DNA from: Cavia porcellus
Taxonomy: Eukaryota; Chordata; Mammalia; Rodentia; Caviidae
Assembly: GCF_034190915.1 (NCBI RefSeq)
Contig: NW_026947486.1
Location: 16,890,001 to 16,954,000, forward strand
Reading direction: 5' to 3'
Length of the DNA: 64,000 nucleotides
The notes beneath the pieces were generated by a model. The model was not told the origin of the DNA, did no database searches, and saw nothing but the letters and a program-made list of their open reading frames with translations. Positions 23,573 through 35,830 of this stretch are shown in pieces. Both the position numbers and the translations under genes were made by a program. How positions within the stretch are numbered: position 1 is the first letter of the stretch; each line of letters opens with the position of its first letter.

Positions 23573-26500
23573 AAGACAATATGATATTTAAACATGTGAG
23601 TTTGATTTATTTTACTTATGAATACGGTCACAAGTCACATCTGTTTACCTATAAAAGCTTCAGTGTGATCCTTCTTTATAGTTGACAAGTATTTCATTGT
23701 ATAAAAATTTCACATCTTTTTTTAAATCAGTTCCTCAGTTGATGAGCATTTAGGTTGTTTCCAAGATTTGGTTATTACAAATTGTGCTGCTGTAAACATG
23801 GGTGCACATATATCACTATGGTATGATATTCTCAGTTCTTCTGGGAGTATGCCCAGAAGTGCAAAACCTGGGGCAAATAGGACCTGCAATTCCAGCATTT
23901 TGAGAAACCTCTACACTGATTAATTCAGTTGTATCACCAGTCTACACTCTCACTCACAGGGCAGAAGGTTTCCTTTTCCTTGGAGCCTCTCCAAAAGTTG
24001 TTGTTGGTTTTCTTGATTTCGGCCATTCTTTGTGGAGTGAGGTGGAACTTAGTGTGGTTTGCATTTCTCTAATGATAAATGATGCTGAACATTTTTTCAA
24101 ATATTTATTTGTCATTTGTATTTCTTCATTTGAGAAGTGTGTATTCATCTCAGATGACCATTTTTGCATTTGAATTTCAAGGGTCTGATTTTGAAAAATT
24201 CTTTATATGCTCTAGATAGGAGTCCTTTGTCTGATGGACAGTTGACTAAGATTTTTTCCCAATTCACGGGTTTTCTTTTTACTCTGTTGGACATTTCTTT
24301 CAACATGTGAAAACATTTTAATAAGATGTGATCCCAGTTACTGGTTCTGGGAAGTATTTCCTCTGCAGTACGATTTTTGTTTATGAATTCTCTGATTACC
24401 ATGATGGCTTCAAGATTTTTATCTCTTTGCCTTCCAGAAGATTTAATGTTTCAGTTTAATAGTTAGATCTTTGATGTATTTTGACTTTAGTTTACGCACA
24501 GTGATTGCCATGGGTCTAGTTTTAGTTTTCAGCATATGGAAAGCCAGTTTTACCAGCATCACTTATAAAAGAGGCTATCTTTCTTCCAGTGAATGTATTT
24601 GGCCCCTTTGTCAAAGATAGTGGCTAAATGCATTTGTAGTTGTGGCTGCATCTTGCAATCTATTTCATCGATCTTCAGGTCTGTTGTTATTCCAGTACCA
24701 TGCTGATTTTAACACAATAGCTTTGTAGTATAACTTCAAGGAAGGAATATGTTAACTCCTGCTTTGCTTTTTGTTGCCCAGAATAGCCTATGATATTCTA
24801 GGTTTCTTCTGATTCCAGATGAATTTTAGGAATTATTTCTCTAGATCTGTGAGGAATGGTAATTGTATTTTGATTAGAATTATGTTAAATATGAATAACA
24901 ATTTTGGGAGAATATCCATTTTCACAATGTTTGTTCTTCCTATCCGTGAACAAGGAATGTCTTTCCATTTTCTGAGATCCTCTTTGATTTCTTTTTTGGG
25001 GGTATTATACTTTTCTCTGAATAGATTTTTTACTTCTTTTGTGAGATTGATTCCTAAGTATTTCATTGTTTTGGATGTTATTGTGAAGGTTGTGGCTTCT
25101 CTTATTTATCTATCAGTGAGTTTGTTGTTTGTGTATAAGAATGCTATTGATTTTTGAGTGTTGACTTGTATCCAGCTACATTACTGAATTTAGTTATTAT
25201 ACCTAGAAGTCTTTCAGTGTTGTTTTGGGGGTCTTCCATGTAGAGTATCATGTTATCTACAAATAATGATAATTTAGCATCTTTTTTTCTATCCTACCTC
25301 CTTCAATTTTCTCTCTCTTGTCTAAATGCTCTTGCTAATATTTCCAGTATTACATTGCATAGAAGGAATGATAATGATCAATTTTATCTTGTTCTTGATT
25401 TTAGAGTAAAAGCATTCAGTTTTTGACCATTTAATATGATGTTGGCTGTTGGTTTTTCATAGATATCTGTTATCAGATTGAGGTCGCAATTATTTATTCT
25501 GATTTTACATCAGGTTCTTATCATCAGTGAGTGTTGGACTTTATCAAAATCTTTTTCTGCATCTGTTGAAATTATCATGTCATTTTATTTTTGGATTTAT
25601 TGATATGGTGGATTACTTTTATTGATTTGCTTATGTTGAACCATCCTGTATTCCTGAGATGAATCGCCCTTTGTTGTAGTGTATCTTCTTCTTGACGACT
25701 TGCTGCATTCTGTTTGCCAATAGTTTATTGAGAAATTTTGAATCTATGTTCATTAGAGTGATTGGCCTGTAGTTCTCTTTTTTGGTTGGGTCTTTCTCTG
25801 CTTTTGGTGATAGGGTAATACTTGCTTCCAGGAATGATTTAGGGACAGCTACTTCTCTTTCAATTTCATTGAAGAGTTTGAGAAGTGTTGACATTAACCA
25901 CTCCTTTAATTTCTTGCACATTTCAGCTCTCAATCCATCAGAGCTTGGGCTTTTCCTTGTTGGTAGAGTTCTACTTATATTTTCAATATCATTAATTGAA
26001 ATTGGGAGATTAAGCTGTTTTACATGTTCTTGATCCAACTTTGATAGTTCAAATGTTTATAGGAATCTGTCCATTTCTTCTGTGTTATCTATCCAATAAG
26101 AGTAAAGTTTTCAAAGTAGGTATTCATTATCTCTTGTATTTCCACAGGGTCTGTAGTGACTTCTCCCTTTTCATTCCTTATTACTTGAATTTGAGGTTTT
26201 ACTTTCTTTTTTAGTAAGGTTGACTAGGGACTTATCTGTTTTACTTATTCTCTCAAAGAATCAACTCTTCAATTCATTAATTCTTTGTGTTGTTTTCTTA
26301 GTCTCTTTTGCATTGACTTCTGTTCTGATCTTGATAGTTACCTCCCTTCTTTGGCTTTGGACTGACTTGCTCTTCTTTTTCTATATTTTTAAAGTGTATG
26401 TAGTATCAAGTTGTTTATTTGTGTTCATTCTGTTTTCCTGATGTGGAAGATCATCTCAATACATTTCTCTCTGAGGACTGCTTTCATTGCATACCACAGG

Positions 26501-27340
26501 TTTTGGTAAGTTGCATTTGTATTTTTATTGCTTGTAGATACTGTTTAATGTCTTCTTTAATTACATCTGTGGGGAAGGTATTATACAATTTCCATGAGTT
26601 AATGAAGTTTTTGCTGTTTCTTCTGTCATTAATTTCTAGTTACATGGCACTATGATCAGATAATGTGCATTGGATAATTTCAATTCTTTTGCATTTACTT
26701 AAGCATGCTTTCTGGTCTAGTATGAGGTCTGTTTAAGAGAAAATTGCATGTGAACCTGAGAAGAATGTATATTCTGATGCTGTTGGGTGGAATACTCTGT
26801 ACACATGCACGAAGTCCATTTGTTTACAAGTTTGATTCAGTTCTGTTATTTCTTTACTGATTTTCTGTCTAGTTGATCTGTCTCTTTGTGTCAATGGGGT
26901 GTTAAAGTATTCCATTATATTTGTGTTGTTGCTTATTTGATTTTTCATTCCTATTAATATTTTATATAACTGGGTGCTCCAATATTTGGTGCATATATAC
27001 TTAAGATTGTTATCTCTTCCTCTTGCAGTTTTTCCCTAACCATAATATAGTGGCCTTCTTTATTTCTTTTGATCATTCTTGGTTTAAAGTTCATATTGCC
27101 TGCAAACAGAATAGCTACACCTGCTTTTGGGAGGATGTTTCCTTTTGCATGAAGTATTGTTTTCCATCCTTTGAGTTTTAGTCTATGAATCTCCTTTTGT
27201 ATTAGATGAGTTTCTTGTATAGAACATGTGATTTGATGTAGCTTCTTGTTTCATTCAGCAAGTCTGTTTCTTTTAATTGATGAACTGAGGTCATTTACAT
27301 TAATGGTTATAACTGTTATATATAGCTTATTTTTGTCATG
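23573..27340 (-). pseudogene. L1 E ORF2 remnant
   Basis: Readable pieces on the - strand include the endonuclease (26733-26948, with CKQMDFVHVYRVFHPTASEY), the linker and RT (25631-26038, with ETSI-like [26 protein letters not shown]), the post-RT region (24833-25066) and the C-terminal part (23954-24402). The RT palm region near 25260 reads VDN rather than ADD. Many stops and frameshifts are present. The start is approximate. Confidence 0.75.
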
Positions 27341-27369
27341 GTATCTTTCTGCTGCTGGTTCTCTAAACT

Positions 27370-28127
27370 TACCCTGTATTTAATTGTTTGTGCTGCTTGA
27401 TAGTTTCTTTCTGTTGGTGTTCATGAAGTAGTAGTTATTTTTATGTCTACCTAGAATATCTTTCAGTAGTCTTTGCAGGGTTGGTTTAATAATCATGAAG
27501 TTCTTCAACTGTTCTTTGTAATTTAAGTAACTTACTTCTCCACAAATTTTGAAGAATATTTTTTCAGGTTACATCAATCTAGGATGGAAACCTTTGTCCT
27601 TTAGGACTTGAAATACTTCACTCTATTCTCTTCTTGCTTTCACTGATTGTGCTAAGAAGTCTACTGTGATTCTGTCAGCCTTTTCTTTAGAGGTGATTTG
27701 TTTATTTTCTTTAATAGCTTTTAATAGTCAGCTTTTACATTGGATTACTGGGATGTTGATTATTATATGTCTGGGTGTAGATTCATTTTTGTTATGGCTA
27801 ACTGCAATTTGATATGCTTCACTTATCTGTATGTCAGTTCCCTTTCCCCTGTTTGGAAAATTTTCAGCTATTACGTCTATAAATATTCTATTGATGCCAT
27901 TTGCATTGTCACCTTCTTTTTCATTTATATTTATTAATCTTATATTGTTTCTCTTTGCATCACCTTGCAACTGTTGAATTGCTATTTCTTGATTACTTGT
28001 TATTTTTAAGAGATACTTCCTTTCTCATTCATTATCTGCAATTTTGTCTTTTAGGTCTGAAAGTGTATCTTCACATTCACTGAGGTGGTTTTGCCAACTT
28101 TCATTAGAATTTTGATTTCTTGTATAT
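27370..28127 (-). pseudogene. L1 E ORF1 fragment, 5' end missing
   Basis: The RRM-like and C-terminal parts of ORF1 are read at 27728-27970 (GDAKRNNIRLININEKEGDN, IFIDVIAENFP). The coiled coil is cut at 28127 by the junction with element F, so the N-terminus and promoter are lost. Confidence 0.7.
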
Positions 28128-29085
28128 CTCTTTGTGTTCAATGATCCAAACAAAAACATTAACATGGGCAGCTATTTAACACCCCTAAACACACTTGCTG
28201 TTGTATCCTTTAGAGCTCTTTTTTTCCCTCTCTTTTTTACAACAAAATTTACACATTTTGGGTTTCATTACTCCTTAGTTCTTATTACTTTTTTGGGGGG
28301 GAGAGAATAAAGTCAAATATCGCAAAACAAAGCTGTCAGTCAAAACCAAGGATAGACACAGCACATGATGTAAAACAGAGTACAAGGTTATCAACAATGT
28401 CTCTTGTTTCCTTAAAAAGAATTGTCTATCTCATTAGATATTATAAAGTTGGACAAAACAGTAGAGAACAAGACCAATAAAACTTAGGCATTGTAAACAT
28501 TACAGGACTTCCAAAGGAGACAATAGTCAAACCAGAATGGGCATCTTAGTGATCTTATTGCTTTCAAAGTAGTTGCCTATACCCTCAAACTTGATACTAT
28601 CATACAGAATGGAACAGAGTCTAATCAGTCAAAACAAGATTGTGGGAGTATTACAGGACTTCAAAAAAAGTTAATAGGAAATCAAAAAGAGTTACTATTA
28701 TATATCCTAATTTTTTAAAATTTTTCCCCTTAATTAAAACAAACAAGAAATAACTAAATAACTTTTTTAAAGAATAAGGGAGACATTGAGATAAAACAGG
28801 ACATAACAATATAACAATACAGGTCAAAGCATGACTGTTTCAGCAACCTAGTGCTTCACCACCAAATAACCCGACTTAATAGTAGTTAACATAGTGTCTG
28901 TCTTTTTCCTTGAAATATTTGGATAAAACTTCATATACTATAGCTTCAAATATTTCCATATCAAGAAGCCCAGAATAAAGCCTTTCTAATTAATAAGTGA
29001 AAACTTTATAAGGCTTCAAGGCCACATAATGGGGAATCATGATTACCACATATTTTTATATATTTGAATCATTACTTACATTAGG
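28128..29085 (-). other. long 3'UTR of L1 F, end missing
   Basis: It matches the long 3'UTR of C on the opposite strand, for example around 28540-28600 against 18900-18960. Subrepeat cores are seen at about 28880-28950 and 28570-28600. The part equal to the short 3'UTR of A and I lies at 28128-28300 but stops at the GGATCATTGAAC position, about 200 bp before the expected A tail. Confidence 0.7.
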
Positions 29086-31968
29086 GAAACTATTCGGTAT
29101 CCACACATGCGAGATTGATTTATTTCACTTATGAGTATGGTCTCAAGCTGTGCCCATTTATTGATAAATATCTCAATGTGATCCTTCTTTATAGCTGAAT
29201 AATACTCCATTGTATAGAAATACCACAAATTTTTATCAATTCCTCAGTTGATGGACACTTGGGTTGTTTCCAAGTTCTGGTGATTACAAATTGTGCTGCT
29301 ATAAACATAGGTGCACATATATCACTGTGGTATGATACTTTCAGTTCTTCTGGGAATATGCCTAGTAGTGGAATAGATGGAATAAATGGGATTTCCAATC
29401 CCAACTTTTTGAGAAATCTCCAGACAGACCTCCCAAAGGCTGTACCAGTCTACACTCCCACCAACAGTGCAGGAGAGTTCCTTTTTCCCCACAGCCTCTC
29501 CAGCATTTGTTGTTGTTGGTTTTCTTGATCCTGGCCATTCTTTCAGGAGTGAGATAGTATCTCAGTGTGGTTTTAATTTGCATTTCTCTAATGACCAATG
29601 ATGATGAACATTTTTTCATGTATTTATTTGCCATTTGCAGTTCTTCATCTGAGAATTGAGTATTCATCTCAGATGCCCACTTTTGGATTGGATCTTTGAA
29701 TTTTGGAGGTCTGAGTTTTTTTAATTCTTTATATGTTTTACACAAGAGTCCCTTGTCTGAGAGAGAGTTCACTAAAATCTTTTCCCAGTCTGTGGGTTTT
29801 CTTTTCACTATGCTGGAGATTTCTTTTGACATGCAGAAACTTTTTAATAAGTGGTCCCAGTTATTGATTCTGGGAAGTATTTCCTGTGCGGTTTGAGTCC
29901 TGTTCATGAATTATCTACCTACTCCTATGTCTCCAAGGTTTCTACCCAATTTGTCTTCCAATAGATTTAGTGTTTCTGTTTTAATATTCAGATCTTTGAC
30001 CCATTTAGATTTTAATTTAGTACATGGTGATAGACATGGGTCTAGCTTTAGTTTTTGGCAAATGGAGAGCCAGGTTTTCCAGCACCATTTATTAAAGAGA
30101 CTGTTGTTCTTCCAATGAACCTGCTTGGCTCCTTTATCAAAGATAAGGTGGTTGAGTGTGTTTGTAGTTGTGGTTGTATCTTTTAATCTATTCCATTGAT
30201 CTTCGGCTCTGTTTTGATTCCAATACCATGTTGATTTTACTACTGTTGCTTTGTAGTATAACTTCAATTCAGGGATTGTGATGACTCCTGCTTTGTCTTT
30301 GCTGCTTAGAATTGCCTTTGCAATTCTAGGTCTCTTCTGGTTCCAGATGAAATTTAGGAGTGGTGTCTCTAGATCTATAAGGTATGTTGATGGTATTTCT
30401 ATTGGGATTGCATTGAATCTGTATAACAGTTTTGGGAGAATGGCCATTTTCACAATGTTTGTTCTTCCTATCCATGAGCAAGGGATGTCTTTCCATTTTC
30501 TGAGATCATCCTCAATTTCCTTTTTCAGTGTATTATAATTTTCACTGTATAAGTCTTTCACTTCTTTCATAAGAGTAATTCCTAAATATTTCATTTTTTT
30601 GCTTGCTAATGTGAATAGTCCAGTTTCTCTTATTTCCCTCTCTGTGATTTTGTTGTTCGTGTATAGGAATGCTATTGATTTCTGAGTATTGATTTTGTAT
30701 CCAGCCACATTACTGAATTTATTTATTGTATCTAAGAGTCTTTCAATGGAGCTTAGGGGGTCTTCTATGTAGAATATCATGTCATCTGCAAACAATGACA
30801 ACTTAACTTCTTCTTTTCCTATCTTTACCCCTTTTATTTCTCTTTCTTGCCTAATTGCTCTGGCTAGTACTTCCAGTACTATATTAAATAGCAGTGGTGA
30901 TAAAGGACATCCTTGTCTTGTGCCTGATTTTAAAGTAAAGGCTTTCAATTTTTGGCCATTTAGTATGATGCTGGCTGTTGGTTTGTCATAAATTGCCTTT
31001 ATTATATTGAGGTAAAGACCATCTATTCCAATTTTCTGTAAAGTTCTTATCATGAATAAATGTTGGACCTTATCGAAGGCTTTTTCTGCATCTATAGAAA
31101 TGATCATGTGATTCTTATTTTTGGCTTTATTGATATGGTGGATTACATTTATCGATTTGCATATGTTGAACCATCCTTGCATTCCTGGGATGAATCCCAC
31201 TTGGTCATGGTGTATAATCTTCTTGATGATTTGCTGGATCCTATTTGCCAATGTTTTATTGAGGATTTTTGCATCTGTGTTCATTAGGGAGATCGGTCTA
31301 TAGTTCTCGTTTTTAGTTTTGTCTTTCTCAGGTTTTGGTACTAGAGTAATATTTGCTTCCAGGAATGACTTAGGAAGGATTGCTTCCCTTTCAATTTCAT
31401 TGAATAGTTTGAGGAGTGTTGGCATTAGGTCTTCTTTGTATTTCTTGTAGAATTCTTCAGTGAACCCATCTGGGCCTGGGCTCTTCTTGGTGGGTAAGGA
31501 CTTAATTACATGTTCAATTTCATTAACAGAGATTGGGTTATTCAACAGTTTTACATCCTCTTGATCTAGCTTTGGTCCTTCATATGCTTCTAAGAATCTG
31601 TCTATTTCTTCTGTGTTATCAAACTTTTGAGAGTAGAGGTTTTCGAAATGGGTGTTGATGATCTTCTGTATTTCTATTGGGTCTGTAGTGATTTCACCTT
31701 TTTCATTTCTTATTGCATGAATTTGAGATTTTTCTTCCCTTTTTTAAATAAGGTTGGCTAGGGGCTTATCGATTTTATTTATTCTTTCAAAGAACCAACT
31801 CTTTGATTCGTTGATTCTTTGGATTGTATTCTTAGTCTCTAGTGCATTGATTTCTGCTCTGATTTTTATAATTTCCTCTCTTCTTTTGGCTTTAGGCTTG
31901 ACTTGCTCTTCTTTTTCTAGCTGTTTGAGGTGTAGCATCAAGTTATTTATTTGTATTCGTTCTGTTTT
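29086..31968 (-). pseudogene. L1 F ORF2, linker to C-terminus, nearly intact RT
   Basis: The frame reads on the - strand from the junction at 31968. It is broken by one in-frame TAA at 31744-31746, then open for about 610 codons down to a TAA at 29911-29913 (a glutamate codon GAA in sister copies), then open again to about 29430, where a frameshift occurs. The RT is complete: [28 protein letters not shown] and an intact FADD palm motif (codons at 30781-30792). The C-terminal [18 protein letters not shown] motif is kept. The endonuclease is absent because the element is truncated. Without endonuclease, and with stops, it is not autonomous. Confidence 0.9.
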
Positions 31969-32073
31969 AGGCTCATCAATTTTGATCGACGTTCCTGATT
32001 CATGATGTGTTTGTTTAATCCAGTGACCACCTTTGCCAATATTAAATCCAACCAAATCTTTGGGAATAGTTAC
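31969..32073 (-). pseudogene. HNRNPK: HNRNPK KH3-domain fragment fused to L1 F
   Basis: HNRNPK is a nuclear RNA/DNA-binding protein with three KH domains. These 35 codons read [16 protein letters not shown] then [19 protein letters not shown], matching the start of its third KH domain, including the GKGG loop that contacts nucleic acid and the following helix. By memory of the conserved protein about 8 of 35 residues differ. The segment stops sharply at 31969, where L1 ORF2 linker sequence ([10 protein letters not shown]) continues in the same reading frame. Bases 32074-32109 beyond it do not match HNRNPK or a recognised repeat. It is a partial retrocopy, not a gene. Confidence 0.85.
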
Positions 32074-32109
32074 TTTATCTGGACTAAGAAAAATGGAAAG
32101 AAAACTCAA

Positions 32110-34937
32110 ATCAGCAGTGAGTATAAAGACAACATAATAGATTCTTTATAAATAAAAATGATCTTAAAAGACTACTGTGAGCACTTATAGTCCAAAAATT
32201 GTATAACTTTCAAAAGTAGATAAATTCCTATAAAAATATAATGTACCAAGACTGAATCAGGGGAAACAGAAAGCTTGAACAGACCAATAACAAATGAAGA
32301 GACTGAAGTAGTAGTGAAAATATCCTACAAAGAAAAGCATAGTAAAAAATGGCTTCATTGGTGAATTAAGGATTATTACCAGCATTTCTTAAACTCCTCC
32401 AAAAATAGAGACAGAGGGAATACTTCAAATATATTTTACAAGACCACCTTTGCTTCAGTTCCTAGGCCAGATAGATACTGCAGTATCTCTGAAGGTTAAT
32501 GATGAAAACTTCCTCAATAAAACTAGCAAACTGTATTCAACAATATATCAAAAGTATTACACACCACAATCATGTTGAATTTTATCCTGACATGTAAAGC
32601 TGGTCTAGCTTATGCAAATCAATTAATATCACATTGACAGAATGAAATATAAAGTATGCATGATTATGTCAATTGATATGTAAAAAACATTTGACTAATT
32701 ACATCATTTATTGACTAAAAACTTTGAAGAGTTTAGGTGTACAGGAAAGTCCCCCAGTATAATGATGACTATTTATGAAAGGCCCACAACTAACACAATA
32801 ATCAATGGGAAACAACTGAAACCTCTCCTACTAAGAGCAAATATAAGTTATGGACCCTCCCTAACTGCTCTTATATAACAGTACTAGAAGTACTAAAAAG
32901 TACTAATAATCAAAAAAATGAAAGAAGTTCATATTGGAAAGAAAGAAGTAAATTTATCATTATTTGCAGGTGACATGATCCTGTATGTAGTATACTCTAA
33001 AGATTACATACAAACAATAATAAATTCATTCAGTAAAGTAGCAGGATATAAAATAAGCATGTAAAGTGAGTAACATTTCTTCCTTTTTTTTTTTTTTTAC
33101 TTCAAGTGCTGAGAATTGAGCCCAGGCATTGTACAAGGTGGGTAAACACTTATACCATTGAGTTACATCAGTAGTGCTTTGTTCTGTTTCTGATTTGTTT
33201 TATTTTTGCCATCCCTTCACTAGGTTGCCAAGGCTGGCCTTGCACTTTTCTTCCTGTCTTAGTCTCCTAAATATCTGAGACTATAGGCATATTCTCCAAA
33301 GCACAGAAAATCACAAATACTGACCTACTTGAAAAAGAAATTGGAAAATTTCATTCATGATAGCATCAATAAAATAAAATAGTTAGAGACAAATTCAACC
33401 AAGGAGACAAAATATTTGCATATTGCAGGCTATAAAATACTGACAACAGAAATTAAGACATAGATAAATGGAAAGCTATCCCATGTTCTGGATCAAAATG
33501 ATATGTTAAGACATCAATGCTACCCAAAACAATATATAGACTTAACCAAGTCATATCAAATTTCAATAGCATTCCTTTCAGAAATATAAAAACTAATAAT
33601 AAAATTTGTGTGGAACAACAAAGATGTCTGGAATAACAAGCAATATTGAAAAAGAAAAAAAACTGGAAGAATAAATCAATTTGAAAACTATATTGCAAAT
33701 GTAAAAACAGTATGATACTAGCATAAAAATAGAAATATAGACCAATGGAACAGAATAAAACAAAACAGAAATGAATCCAAACATATATGATCAAATAACT
33801 TTCAATATGGGATTAGTAGGATGAAATGGGGGAAAAGATATGTTATTCAGTAAATGGTACATGAACAACTGGATTCCCACATGCAAAAGGATGAAATTGG
33901 ACTCTCATACTATATAGAAACCCAACTCAATGTTGGTAAAAGGCCTTAATATAAGGTCTAAAACAAACAAACAAAAAAAACCTTAGAAATGAATCAATGG
34001 AAAAGTTCCTGAATTGGTTTTGGCATTGATTATCCCAGCAAAATTTCACACTACAAAAGCAAAAATAAATGAGACCACATCAAACTGAAAATCTACATAA
34101 TAAGGAAAATAATCAATAGAAAGAAAGGATGTCCTTCAGACTAAGAAAGTTTTGCAAATCATATATCCAATAAGGTGTTAATATCTAAAACTTAGAAAAA
34201 CTTTTAAAACAACAGCAAAAAATAAACTCAGTTATAAATGTCCAAAGAATCCAAACAGATATTTCTCCATAGAAGAAATGAAAATATCCAGCAAGTATAT
34301 GAAAAGGTGCTTGATATTAGTCATTGTAATGGAAATAAAAATTAAAATCACTTTAAGCCAGCACCTCATATATGTTAAATGGGTATTATCAAAAAGAACA
34401 AGAGATAACAAATATACTGATGAGATTGTGAAGAAAAGGGAATCCTTGTACAGCATTATTGGGAAATTGATGCAGCCATTATTGAAATTCCTAAAGAAAT
34501 TAAAAAGAAAACTATCATATGACTAAATAATGTTTCTATTGAGTAATCTCTCAGAGGAGACAAAATTACCACCTTATAAAGATAGCTACATACCTATAAA
34601 AATACAGCATTATTCACAATGATCAAGATATGAAAATAATATTTGACTATCAACAGAAAAACAAATAAAGAAAATTGAACCATTTGACTCAGCTATGTCA
34701 CTCATTTGCATATACCTGAATTAAAGTTAGCATAGCATACTGTAGGGATATCTACATGCCCATGTTTTTTGGCAGGTAATTTATAATAACCAAGATACAA
34801 TACCTATCAACTGATGGATAAAAATGTAGTATATATACAAAATTGAGTGTGATTTGGCCACAAAGAAATTGAAATTGTGTCATTTTCAAGAAAACTAATG
34901 GATCTTAAGAGCAGTTTGAGAATTAAGTCAGACTTAG
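32110..34937 (+). mobile_element. ancient L1M element G, left part
   Basis: A strongly decayed + strand L1 of an old mammalian type. I recognise ORF2 landmarks in order: the ACCAAGACTGAATCA linker stretch (32247), the RT region (32330-32990, with a TTATTTGCAGGTGACATGAT palm remnant at 32960), and the C-terminal region up to about 34930. No frame is open over a useful length. It is split by a SINE (33084-33296) and by L1 H, after which it resumes at 46614. Confidence 0.75.
33084..33296 (-). mobile_element. B1-ID dimeric SINE in L1M G
   Basis: A run of 15 T at 33084-33098 is the antisense A tail. Next is an antisense ID-like (tRNA-derived) half, with TTGAGCCCAGGCATTGTAC and ATTGAGTTACATCAGTAG. 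A T-rich linker follows, then an antisense 7SL-derived B1 half (AGGTTGCCAAGGCTGGCCTTG). Such B1+ID dimers are known from several non-murid rodent families. The copy is old, and no clean target duplication is visible. Confidence 0.75.
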
Positions 34938-35644
34938 AAAAGCAAATATAAACCTCACAAAATCATGAAAATTGAATAATACACAATTGAGCAATCAGTG
35001 GGTCACAGAGGAAATTAAAGAAGAAATTAAACAATATATACAAACAAATAAAAATACAAATACATTTTACTGGAATGTGTCGGAGGCAATGAAAACAGTT
35101 CTCATAGGAAAATTTATTGTAAAGAATCCCCACATCAGGAAAACAAAATGAACACAAATAAAATCTGATGCTACAACTCAAAAATCTACAAAAAGAGTAA
35201 ATCAAGTCCAAAGCCAAAAGAAAGGAGGAAACTATAAAGACCAGAACAACAAACAATGCAATAGAGACTAAGAAAATAATACAAAGAATAAATGAATCAA
35301 AGAGTTGGTTCTTTGAAACTATAAATAAAGTTGATAAGCCACTAGCAAATCTTATTTTTAAAAAGAGAGACAAAACTCAAATTGCACAATAAGGAATGAA
35401 AAAGTTGAAATCCCTATAGACTTCATGGAAATACAGAAGGTCATCAACTCCTATTTCAAAAAACTCCTACTCTCATAGGCTCGATAACACAGAACAAATG
35501 GACAGATTCCTAGGAATATATGAATTACCAAAGCTGGATCAAGAACATGCAAAACCGCAGAATAACCCAATTTCTGTTCATGAAATTGAAAATGTAATTA
35601 AAACCTTACCAGCAAAGAAAAGCCTAGGTCAAAACAGATTCACT

Positions 35645-35830
35645 GTAGAATTCTACAAGAAATTCAAAGAAGACTTAATGCCGACACTGTTCAAACTATT
35701 CAATAAAATTGAAAGGGAAGCAATTCTCCCTAAATCTGTGGAATTCTACAAGAATTTCAAAGAAGACTTAATGCTGATACTGTTTAAACTCTTCAATGAA
35801 ATTGAAAAGAAAGCAATTTTCCCTAAATCA
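35645..35830 (+). repeat. 93-bp tandem duplication inside H RT region
   Basis: The segment 35645-35737 (encoding [19 protein letters not shown] and on) is repeated at 35738-35830 (VEFYKNFKEDLMLILFKLF and on). The period is 93 bp, 31 codons, so the frame is kept. The copies differ at several sites, so the duplication is not recent. Confidence 0.85.

Larger units (their letters stand above)
23571..28127 (-). mobile_element. LINE-1 element E, old, truncated at both ends
   Basis: A - strand L1 covering ORF2 and part of ORF1. Its left end coincides with the ORF2 stop, so the 3'UTR and A tail are missing. The right end stops inside the ORF1 coiled coil, where it abuts element F. It is more diverged than B, C and F. 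No target duplication was found. Confidence 0.78.
28128..32073 (-). mobile_element. LINE-1 element F, 5'-truncated, with HNRNPK sequence at its 5' end
   Basis: A - strand L1 with long 3'UTR (28128-29085) and most of ORF2 (29086-31968), continuing without a gap into a 105-bp HNRNPK-like segment (31969-32073) in the same orientation. This order, a host mRNA piece 5' and an L1 tail 3', is what reverse-transcriptase template switching from L1 RNA to a host mRNA produces. The last 200 bp or so of the 3'UTR, with the A tail, are missing where F meets E, so no target duplication can be read. It is the best-preserved RT in the window. Confidence 0.82.
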
